This document shows, piece by piece, positions 29,701 to 41,700 of a stretch of DNA of 64,000 bases. Where the stretch lies: NCBI RefSeq assembly GCF_963678635.1, contig NC_087064.1:22678509-22742508 (forward strand). The letters run 5' to 3'. The notes under the pieces were generated by a model, which was given only the letters and a program-made list of their open reading frames with translations, had not been told where the DNA came from and ran no database searches. Origin of the DNA: Symsagittifera roscoffensis (lineage: Eukaryota > Xenacoelomorpha > Acoela > Convolutidae). The first letter of the stretch is position 1. Each line of letters opens with the position of its first letter. A program made the translations under genes and the position numbers.

Positions 29701-32700
29701 TTGAAGTTATGTGCCATAGCTGGTAAAACTTAATTTTGTTAAATGTAATATTTTCTGATGTTTTTGAACTGAACGTAAATTACAGCTTTCTTGAGCTCCT
29801 TTTGAACGCACGTTATTATGTATGTACAAAACTTATAACATATGTAATATTTTCATTAAGAGTAATCAAAAGCCAACAATTTTACTTTTATTATTATGTA
29901 CAAAAACTCGTAAAATATGTAACTTTTTCATTGAGACTGCTCAAAATTCCACAGTTTTATATTCATATATAAATCATCTCTTCATAATATTTCGTATAAT
30001 TGAGACAAGTTTGAGTGATCAGACGCTTTTAATCTGTAATTGATATGGACCATAGTCACTCGACCGAAGTACTACAGATTGCATTAGGCTCGCCAGAACA
30101 AAAATCAGACAGAAAATATGAAAACAGCTTGGTTGGTCGAACTGAACAATTATCTCCGATCATGCATCTAAACTCCAGTTCCGCCGGCGCAAATACTAAC
30201 AACACTGTTATAAATCTTCAGAGAAATAGCGAGAGGTCGTCAGCTGGCAATGGTGACGTAGACAATCAAAAAGCACACCTGGCTAAGAACATTAGAACGT
30301 CATCGCCTTCCTCTTCAAATGAATCTGGATCTATGTTGATGATGAAAGACGGCTTAATGAACGCAAAAAAATTCTCATCAGATTATTTGAGTTTCGACGA
30401 TCGTAAAATAAGCGAGATTAAAAAACCCGAAGCAAGAAAATACAGCGAAGAGCCGAGATATGATTCGAAAATCGATTCAAAAATAAGTGAGGAGTTTTCG
30501 AAACGAAGGAGCAGTTCGGATCTAGCGATACGTGAACAAAATACGAGACGACAAGAGAATGAGAGGACTCGGTACTCGAAGGCATCATTGCGAGAGGGAG
30601 CACAAGGTGAGCAGGAGAGGAACACGGCGAACTCCTATTTAGAAAAGGAGAACAGACATGACTCATCGAGAAGAAGTCATGCTGACTTGAGGTAATTAGC
30701 CATAGAATTTAAGGCGACACTTATTCACGAAGTTTTTGTTCCGACCAATTTAAGAGTGGGAATGAGCTACTGTGTAGGGCGTTTTTGTCTTTCAAGCGGT
30801 TTCAGGTACCTCAAATCAAGCGAGATTATTACATCAAAACCTCATCTTTTTAATGACGTCTCTTACTTAATCTTATTCTTTATGGAGAAAATTGTTTAAT
30901 ACAAACGAATCACCTCCTGAAAAAACTCGTTTGTGTTCCTGATTGTCACCTTCATAATATGTCGTGGTATACAAATTGAAACATATGTAACTAGCTCTTA
31001 TAAAATTTCGGTTAATTTTTCCCATTCCATCAATTTTCAAGTTCCATACATATGGCTTTTGGGGGGTCCATTACAATTCTAAGGGATTTCATAAAGGGTC
31101 CGTTGTATTTTTAAGACAATCTGATATGAAGATATATTAAAAGCGGCTAAAAAGAAAAAATGAGTTTTCAATTTCGTTTTTCCATTTTTTTGCAATAGTG
31201 TCGCTGTGTTGGGAACAATTTGCGCTATTTTCGTATCAACTTGTAGCGTTTTTTTTATCTCAAGGAGTAGAAAAAGCGCGTCAGGTAGTGGACGTGGATC
31301 AGTCTCGCGCGGGAAGATCAACAAAACTGCGGGGAGTGTTAGCAGCAGTGAGTCATCAGACGCCGTCTTCAAGTCCAAAGACACCACTGCCATTCTGAAT
31401 ATCGGAAGACAGGGCGCCAAACAGGGTTGGTCATACGCGATGACGTAACAAAACAAAAAGTGTATTTTTTATTTACGGCAATAAGTTTTTTTTTTTTGTA
31501 AAAATTAAAACAGGATTCGAAGTGGGCTAAAAAAATCAACTTTATTAGGTTTTAACAGAAGTATACATAAATTCTGAACAACTGAGTTACTGCAAATAAA
31601 ATTGCAAATTGTTCAATTCCGACGATGTGTATCCGGCCTAATATGGGCTTCGAATGATACTTTATAAGAAAGAAAAGAAACTTTAACACGCCGAATATCT
31701 GGAGGCCATAAGCTTCCAATTTTTCAACAAAATACGCGTTTTTGACCAATCCTGTTGCCAAATCAGAAAACAAGAAATTTCCCTCGTCTTACAACTTTGA
31801 TCTGCTAAACCTTGTCACAGATAAGCCACTACGAAAAATCTACAGCGACGGAGATTACTCAGCATTCAGAAACGAAAACACTAAATTCATCGGCGAAAAC
31901 GAAGACCACCTAAAACTGGGCAGAGAATTCTACATGTATAAACAGCAGCTTCTGCAGAACCCAAAAGACAAGGCGTCTCCGGCTCGGGAAGACGAGGGTT
32001 TGAGGATAAGTCTACTAAAAGCTCCTGGGGTCCTAAACGACGAAAACCCTGGATACCAATATAGACCTGTTAGCAAGAAGCAAGAGCCAAATTTTTACAG
32101 AATAGAGAACCCTAGATACTCGCAGTTTGAAGTGAAGGCCTGGATACAAGACAGTAGGTGTGACTGCAAGAAAAAAGGAGTGGAGAGGTGGGGATATTAT
32201 ACAATATTAGGCAAAGTTTTGGTTCCTTTTAAGGTCGCGGTGTAGCATTCGCATGCTGGCTGTACTTTTATTACAACTACTTTATTTATTTATATACCAT
32301 TTATCTAACAAGGCCATAATGGACAAACTATTACTGTTTTGTCGCTTGAAACGTCACGTATTGTATAATATCACCCCGAAGGTATCTGAAAAGTGTTCTG
32401 GAACCGACGGCAACTTCGTATGACGACGAATGGAAAGACACGGAGTCAAAAAGGTGTGAAGAAAAGTGGAAACGCGTGATCAAAGATTGGTTCCGAGTCT
32501 ACACTGTTGAGTGTGAGCACAGAGTGTCCAGCTGCACGTTAGATGTGAAGTTCAAAGTGTCGGTCGATAAATTGACGGAGAAAAAATTGAAGGGATATTT
32601 GCAGGGTTTCGGAAAGATAAACCAAGTGCTGTTTGATTACTCTGTCAGAGGAATTTACTAAATATTTCAATTCAAATTTATATTTAATAAATTCATCAAT

Positions 32701-35700
32701 CATTATTTCTGATTTAGTTTTTTTTCCTAAGAAAAGCAACTCAGTGTTTAAAATCTTCGCACAAAACACCATCTTCACTCAAAAAAAGTTCACTATTATT
32801 TCATGAAAACTACTATATGTGGATTGCGCTATGGACCAAAATTTAAAACTGACGTTTGTTTGTTTCGAATTTTTTTTGTCCTGAAACAGGTTTTGAAACA
32901 GATAAAATAATGATGTAGGAGGAGATTTTTGGTTAGTTAAGTAAATTTAATGTGATTTTTTTTCTTATAATTTCCTAATGAATATTGTATGATTGGAGTT
33001 TTAGAAAAGTTTTACAACAACTGTTAGACTAATTCCCAGTTTTAGATGGACAAATTATTTACCGACTGTATGGCTCGAAGAATATCCGTGTCTACTTCGA
33101 GAGCCAAACCTTACCCACTGCTGACTCTGCTCACCGTTTTTGCGCCACTCTGTCGACTTCAGTTGACCCTGTTTGACTTTAGTCGACTCTCCTGAATCTC
33201 GTTGACCTTGCATCGAAACTTTATGTAATTTAATAGCATTGGCAACTGTAAATTGATACAAAACTTCTTTCTTTAGTTTTCAAATCAATTGGATTTTGAC
33301 TGGCTTTTTTCAATTTTTTCTGCGTATTGTTTCATAAAATTTTTAATTTGGTTTGAATAAGCCACAAAAAATTTTCAGTTATTTGAACGGATATCGACAA
33401 AACTTTTGTTTCTTGGTAAGTTTTGTGTTCAAATGAATCAAAATAAGTCCAAAAACTTTTTTAAAAAACTTTTAATGGCAGTAACTTTGTGCCGAAAAAA
33501 ATCGTATAATTAAACGTATATATTGTCGAAAAACTGGTGAATTCGTGTATCAAACCTGCAGACCGTTGGGGACCCTGGTCGATTTTCATGTCGGGCCTTA
33601 TAAACAGGAAACAGGCGCAATAAAACTAAGAAAATGTCATAATCGTTTAGAAAAGAAAAATGAACGAGACTGCTCGCATCAGAGCGAAGCTTTTTCCGAC
33701 TGTAATTTAAGGTCTATTGAGTAACTGTTCGTTTTAAAAACAATGGATGACATTTCCAAAAAACTGAAAAACTCATTTTTTTATCATTCCCCCACACGCT
33801 TTGTGTAGAACAAAATGATGTATCTCGCATGTAGCAAAGTCTTACATAGACCAAATGGCATGCCTCAATTCGTTTTGGAACGATTTCTAGGGCGGATTAA
33901 ATCTCCACATAAAAGTTTGTAGCACGAAATTTTTTGCATTTTGCGTTTTCATTGATTAAAACCAGTCAAAAAGGCAATCTTTAAGCCCCATAACCTTACC
34001 AAAACGAACACAGGTGAAATATCTTTATAAAATTGAGCTTAGGATAACAATACCTTTCCAGTTACATAAAAAGTTTTGAGAAAAGTAGCTAGTTGTTACT
34101 TGAGGAGTTTTTTCATTGCGATTTCTTGAGTTTTATGATGCGTTTTGAGGCAAATTTTCATACTATCTGAAATACAGCAAAGCCTTGAGCTCAAATCTGA
34201 AGGTTTTACCTGTTTCACTGATTTAAAAAAAAAATGTTCAAAATTTCAATTTTTTAGCGCGCTGCAAAGCGACGACTGAATTCGGCTCAGAAACCAATCG
34301 CCCATAAATGAGAACACATTCCGATTTTAAAAATTTTCATTTTCTATTTTTAAAACGTATTTTGACATCACTTATAAAATTTGCTTTAGATACCCCAAAT
34401 TCCAAATTGTAGTCGGGCCATTTTAGATTTTGCATTGATACAAGCGTTTCAAGTTTTGTGAACTGTACTCTCGTAAACTGTTTTTTTTTCCTTCACATCT
34501 ACCTCGCTCAAAACAATTGGACTCATGAGTAAATTATGCAGCATTTATTTAACAAGACAGCTCGTATCAAATCAAAGCCCTGAATGTTCTGACTGCAGTT
34601 GAAATAGTCTCGACTAGTTTTTGGTAAATTAATTATTTCCAAAACCTATGAAATTTGAGCTGATTATGTTAAAATTTAAGTGCTTCAATTATAAGGTGTG
34701 TGGCATTGATGCTACAAGTGTGTTTGGCATTATTATATGTTGAGGAATCTGCCTCACTTCAATTTGGAACGAGTTTGTAATTCACCGCGCGTGGCAGGAT
34801 ACTATAGGGGCTAGGCCCCAGCAGATCAAGATTTTTGTAAAATTGTTTCGAATAAAAAACCACCATCCCGAGCATATATATTCCTCACTTTTTTTGGAAG
34901 TCGGAACAAAAATAAATAAATCTTTTCATACATAGTTGACTCAAAAACACCCAATTATAAAAACTAACTTTCTTCGAAAGTTGGAACAATAAAAAATGGA
35001 TGGAACTTCTAGTATATCGGAATAAAGTACTGAACGAATCTTTTGTTAATTTAGTTTTAGCAATAAACTTGCAAAACTTTTCAATTTTACCACAGTGCCA
35101 CAATATTTTTTTTTCGTTAGAAAGTTGATTTTTTCCTTATTAAATGTGCTTAGAAGTTTCTGCCGACAGTTCGTGCAATTTATACTTAAAGTCAAGCTTC
35201 CCTTAATAACTTTTTTTTTCGATGAACAAACTGATGACCGTAACATCTGGACGGACTGCTTTGCAAAGCAGCTAGCTGCAACTATTAACACAGAAATGTT
35301 CGCACTGTCGAAGGAAAAAACTAGAATAATGGTAACAAAAGTTTGTTTTAGGGTCTTATAGTGGATATTGGCAACTGTGAGCGCCTGGCAGAGTACGCAG
35401 TGAACACATTTGTTTCTCCAACGATCCTGCTGTGTGGATACTCCGAGAGCACTGAAACACTGGCGAGTCATAATAGTATAATTTTCCAGGAGCTATTAAC
35501 AAATATTCGAACATGATTAATTTATACTGGTTCCAAGTAACGAGCGAAGTATTATTCAGAACTGCGGATCTATTTTTTTTTTAAGTTGAGGGGGATTCAA
35601 GAGCTTTCAAAAATGTTGACTTTTTCTAGATTGATCGATTTGGTTTTCTGAGTTTCCCAAAGTACTTTAAAGACCCTATGATGTCAAAGAAAATCCCGAG

Positions 35701-38700
35701 AATCCCTGAAAATGGAGAAGAGTGTCCCCCTCCCGACTCCGTTTTAAATTTGACCCTGATTCAGGAGCTTTGAGACATATAATTTGGTTCGCTTCGGTTT
35801 AGCATTTATACCAGAGTCTGCTTGAGAATGAGAGATAGCATTAAAAAAATAAGTTCAATTTCAAAAATTAATGCTTATAACTATTAAACCTGTTTTTTTT
35901 TTTTAAAATCACGACACTAGTTCTCATCAGGAAGCGCGTCATTTGATTATTCGAATTCAAATTTAAAGCCATCAACAGCTGCACCAATTTCGACTCTTTC
36001 CCTTTATAACTCCCCGACTAACAACGCTCATTGTTTTTTGCTACACTAGTACTATAATAAGGGGAGCTACGATAGGAAAGAGCTGAGTAACTTTTTCAGG
36101 TACCGCTTTTGTGGTCGCCGAGGGTGGAGTTGCTCATCGCCTTCAACAGATCCTTAGGATCACCATCGATTGCCAGACAACAAGAACACATTCGGAACCC
36201 TGACGAGCCAATAAAGAGCAGTCTTGTTGCAACAAATGGCACAGTATATGAATCATCTTTTGGTAACTAGTTGTATTTTCTCAATATGTATTGTAAAATG
36301 AGCATATTTTTTTGTTATCCCAGGATTAATTATCAGACTATCCTGTCGTTATTACGGACAAGAAATGTTTTCGGCGCCAAAATATACTAATTTTGAGGGT
36401 GGAGCGCGTGCCGAAAAAATGCGATTTATTGGTCAAAAATTTCCAAAAAAAGGCCTAAAATTGCCTGTATCTTTTTCAAAAATTTAACTGCGGAAATTTT
36501 GGTCAAAATAGGGTCATTATAGTGATTTGGGAGAGCTCAGACAATCAATTTGGTCTACCTAAAAAAAGATCGACAAATTTTTTCCGCCCCCTTTAAAAAT
36601 CCGCCCCCTTAAAATCCTAGATCCTCCCCTGCTAGGAAATTTTGAAAATGTAGCTTTTAATTGATTAGTTAATGACACACATGCATAATTTTTAACAATC
36701 AAAGTATTTTATTTTTCAGAGTCATCTCTCTACAAATTGCCAGTGCCTTTTGTTGTGGTATCTCAAGCAATTCCCAACATATTCACAAAACGGTATGCAA
36801 ATCAAATAAAAAACATTTAGACTTTTTTTTGCTTCGCAGGATTTCGACCCACTCACTACGCAAACCATAAAGGAGCGAATTACGCGAACTTCTAAGGAGC
36901 GGTTGGCAGCAATATGCATTGAACTTGAAGGCTAGCGCCCCCCCCCCCCCCGAAAAAACTCATTTTTCTGATACATTTTTATCAGAAAAGCCAGGCCACT
37001 GGGTTAGAACTTCAGCTACTATTTGTCGCTTGGTGCGAATGGTCGCTTTTTCTTAATACTACTAGTTGCACGAAAGATATTTTTTTCTGCGCGCAGAAAT
37101 TTTTGTCAAAATAGGGTCGTTGAGGAGTGATTGCGAAGTGACTAAAGGTCTCCACCTCTCAGTCGAAGTTTGCTGGTTCGATCCACACCCACTATGATCC
37201 GTGCTTCGGGCAACGAAACAGTTCTCAGCCCAGAAACCAATCCAAAAGATGCTCTCAGTTACTAATAACCCCTTTGCAAAAATATTAGATTCGAGCTTGT
37301 TTGCAGATATTATTAACGTACTCAATGAGAAAAAAAACTAAAACCGAAAAAAACTTAGGAAAAGTGGATGTTCGTTTCAGAAACACTCAGCTCTCCGTTG
37401 AGCAGAAGATAATCAGCCAAAACTTCACTTTCGTCAAAGCATTCATCAGAGGCTCCAAGTTTGAAGGTGAATAATTGAAGCAAAAGATTTCTTTCAAATA
37501 TGTTAACAGAGAAGTTATTATTAAGGACTACATACTATGATAAAACCTTGAAATATAAGGTTACAAGATCTATCTCACTAAAAGTTGAAAACTATCCTTC
37601 AGAATTATCCTTCTGTAAAGAATCGCGTTGATCTCAGCATTTTTCAGACGAACTGGTAGTTATTGGCGCAAGTTGGACTGATGAAAATTCCATGTCACTT
37701 CTCACCACAATTATGGACAGTATGGAGCAACTCAAAAAGAGAGGTATGATACATTTTACCACCATTGCATAGAATGAGTCATTGACTTACTCACTTCAGA
37801 AAAATTGGCGGTTGACTTAGTACTCGGTTTCATCAAGCCGTATCTAACACTGTTGCTCTTGAAAAAACTTGGGAGGGGTGGATTTAGAGGGGATGGGGCG
37901 AACGCCCCCCTCAGGAATTCGACCCCCTACCGACCCAAATGGTCCCCCTTTGTAATATTTTCAGATATCCATATGTGGTGACGGACCCTAAAATTTTCCT
38001 AAAGGTGCCTTGGGCGCCAATATATACCAATTTTGAGGTGGGAGCGCGCGCCAAAAAACGCGGTATTTTGGTCAACATTTTCCAAAAGTGCCTAAAAGCA
38101 CCTTTTTTGTTTTTTCGAAATTTCACCTGCGAATTTGACCAAATTTGACCAAAACAGGGTCTTTTTAGTGTTACAGGAGAGCTCGGAAAATCAATTTGGT
38201 CGACCTAAAAAAAAAGGTCGACAAAATTTTTGAAAATTTTTTTGAAAAACTGCCCCCCCTCGAGAAAATCCTAGATCCGCCCCTGCATTTTTTAGGCGTT
38301 GGTGACACAAATTTTTGTAAAAGCCTGTAAAATCTTGAGCGTCGACGTTGATAGAACATTTTAGCCCATTGTTTTCACCGAGAGAGCTAAAATATGACAG
38401 GAATGAAGCTTCCGCCATGTTTTAGGCCTTCTAAAAGGTTCAGTGTTAGTTGCTTCTTTCGTGGAAATACTTTTAAAAAAAGTCAATTTTTGGACTGCGG
38501 TTTTTACTTGTAATGCGACTAATACTCCTATTTAGTCTTTACCACTTTTTGAACTGGAATATTTTACCACTTTTTGGACTGTAATCTTGTTTATTATTTT
38601 AGGCTGGCGCCCCTTGCGAAGTCTTTTGTTTTTGGTTTGGAATGGATCAAAACTGGGGCTGCAGGAGTGGGTGACTACACACAAGGACTTACTCGATGTA

Positions 38701-41700
38701 CAACTCAAGACATTCATAGATCTCAGCAACCCCATAAAAGGTCATTCAAAATTAGTTTAGTTTAAAAAATAAAGTATGATTGATAACAAACACATTTCGG
38801 GTTTTCTTTGATCAGCTTTTCAACGAGCTTTCAGAAAAACAAGACTTTATACTCAGGGGTCGGTGTACAATATTTGCAGTGTATTTTGAAAAACATTTTT
38901 GATAGATTAAATGATTATCTGATTTTTATCGACAGTAAATCATATGCGAAGAAACTAAACAGGCCATTTTTTAATTTGACTAATTTTGATGTTTTTCAGG
39001 TCATGATACCTTCAGTGCTTCTGGTTCAGTTGCTTTGAAACAAGCTGTGTATCTCGCGTCCAAACAGGTACAGTCATCAACCCTCAACCCAACCACTCCC
39101 ACCACCCTCCCCACCCCTCCCTCCAGTAACTGCATCATACTTTCAAGAAACTAATAGCCTTGAATTGAAGTGTATAATTTCTCTGTTCTAGGCTCTGTCT
39201 CCCTATTCGGATGCTTACACTCTGTATGACAGATGGGTCCACTGCAACCCACAACCCCTGCCATTTAATTATTCCGTGCCCAGGTTAGAAAAACTAAACG
39301 TAGGCACCTGTTATACATAGTTTCTCTTAGTAACAACCAACTGACAGCATATAGTAAAGATAAATCACCTCTTCTCAATGTGAGTGAATATTATTCCAAT
39401 TTTCACCTTTTCCAAGACTCTTCCATCATGTCATACGGCAGACTGTTTCGAGTTATTTTAGGGGGTACGCGTACAGCTATTATTAGAATTGAACACATGA
39501 ACTTGGGAAAATAATTTCAACAGCCTAAAGATAGTAATTATAGTTTTATAATAAAAAAGATGTCACTAAAATAGACGTAATCAAGAGTAAACAGAGAAGA
39601 ATCAAAACTAGAAAATGATCAAAAATAGAATTGAAGCCACGACTGAAAACATTATAACATGATAATACAGTCGGCCGCTTTTTGAAACTTTGTTATGGCT
39701 TTTGAATTTCCGAAGTGCTTTTCGCCAAAATTGGTGGCCGGGCAATAAGTTAAGATATGTTAACATCTGCGAGGAATATATTAGTTGTCCAATTGCTCTA
39801 CTCAGACTTGAATGCATGCCACTATATTTTGTTTTGCAGAATGACTTATGGAGAAGAGGGCTCTCTGTCCAGGCTGATCCAGGGGACATTAAAAACATCT
39901 GTTGTGTCCCTACAATTCCTCAAAGTCCACAAGGTCAGAAAATATGCAAAGTTAGATCATGGTACCATTTATGATGCTCGCTCGAAAAAAAAAATGAAAG
40001 CGAACTTGTTGAAACTTTTTTTGACGTTTCTGATCAAATCTTCAAAACAAGTGAGTTATCTTTTTAAAAATATGATGTTTTTGGAACAATGGTCTGTTTA
40101 CAATTTTCAGTCGTCTTCGTGGACAATGAATCAGCTGTGTGAAAGTGGCTCTGACTCCGCGGAGGGAGGAAAGAAGCCCTCAGCTGAACTGTTACTTCAT
40201 CAGTTGAGTCAAGTGGCAGTAAGACTTCTGCTGATGATGACGAGTGACCCCATTCTACCATTCAACGTAGTAGATGTCACTCATGCCATCAAACAGGCAC
40301 TACCAGGTACAAAAGAGAGCGCAAAAAGTGACAATTATTACTAGCTTAACAAGACTACTTATAGTTATACTACACAAGAAAAATATTTAACAAGACTAAT
40401 CGTATCAGGTCAAGCCCTGAAGAGTTCAAATGTCTTTTACGAAGTCTCTTTTTTTTCTAAAAATAAATTTGAGTGGGAATTCGTTGACTACATAACTAGA
40501 TAAATAGTGTAATAATCAAGGTTGTTAAATGCGCCGTTTTAAAGGGAAATAAAACCAGAGGAAAAAACGTAAACAAAGCAAAATTCAACAAAAAAAACTC
40601 CATTTCATCAATTCAGAGAGCGGAAGGAAAACAGAAAACTTTAAGCATTTGTTGTTTCCTGGTCTAGGAAACGACTTGTTAAGCAGAGAGTATAAAACAA
40701 GACTTCTCCTTTATCAGAGCACAGCCATGAATGCTCCGACTGCGTTTGAATTGGTGTCCAGTAGTTTTTGGCGAAAAAATAAGATGAAATGTAAATTGGA
40801 GATTGTCATTAACAAATAGTAAGTGTTAAAATGTGAGTCGCATAAGGAAAAGATATGACTACTTAGTTAGCATGATTTGAACTTGAAAAAAAAAGATGAA
40901 TGAGAGACACTATTTAGTGCTAAAGATAGAAAACTTGAAGAAATAAAAAAAATGAAAGTATTTAACAAGCAGTTTATGCGGAATTTAAGTTCATGTAAGA
41001 TAGTGTGTGGTATACCAGCTGTAAAACACAAAAATCTTGCTATATCTCGAAATTTACGGAGGGTTGAACAAAAATGTTAAATGCGTTTTTCTCATGAAGG
41101 TTTTTTCCCAAAAGTTTGCAGAAAAAACGGATCTATTTACCAATCTCTTTCCCCCTTATGGTATCTATTAAAGAATCTCCACCCCTATGAATAAATACAG
41201 TAAATTAGCACTAAAGCTTTGTATTGAGAATTCTAAGTTTGCTGCATTCTGATCTGTCGAAATCTACTAACTTAATCTACTTAACAATCCCTCCCCCTTT
41301 TCTGAAAAGTGGGAGATTGTTAACCGGATCCGAAAAAAAATCAAGAAAACATAGTTATGTTTTTTGCTAGATTTGGGCCCACTTAAAATGGGTCGTTTTA
41401 GAATACATTTTTTTTGATCTTTACAAAAGTAAAGTGTTGCCTTAATGAGCCGCAAAAAGTTCGGGAAGATTAAAATGGTTTTATACTTTCAATTTTTTTG
41501 TCCTGATGGCTTAAGCCTGCACTATATGTACTTTTAAAAAATGTATTAAAAACTGTTCTGCTTTATCAGCCGATTTCGGAGAGGGAAGCGATATCAGTGG
41601 TGTGATTGACCGACTTCAGATGGAGGCCACACATATACACGCATTCCTAGACTTCACTGCGCCCACCCACTCAGTCAGGTAGTATAAGGGGGGGGGGGTT

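Noticed and set aside
36839-36935. Extra exon between exons 7 and 8 of the M28B-like gene (after TTCGCAG)
   Set aside because: In the required phase it hits a stop after ten codons, whereas exon 7 joins exon 8 cleanly.
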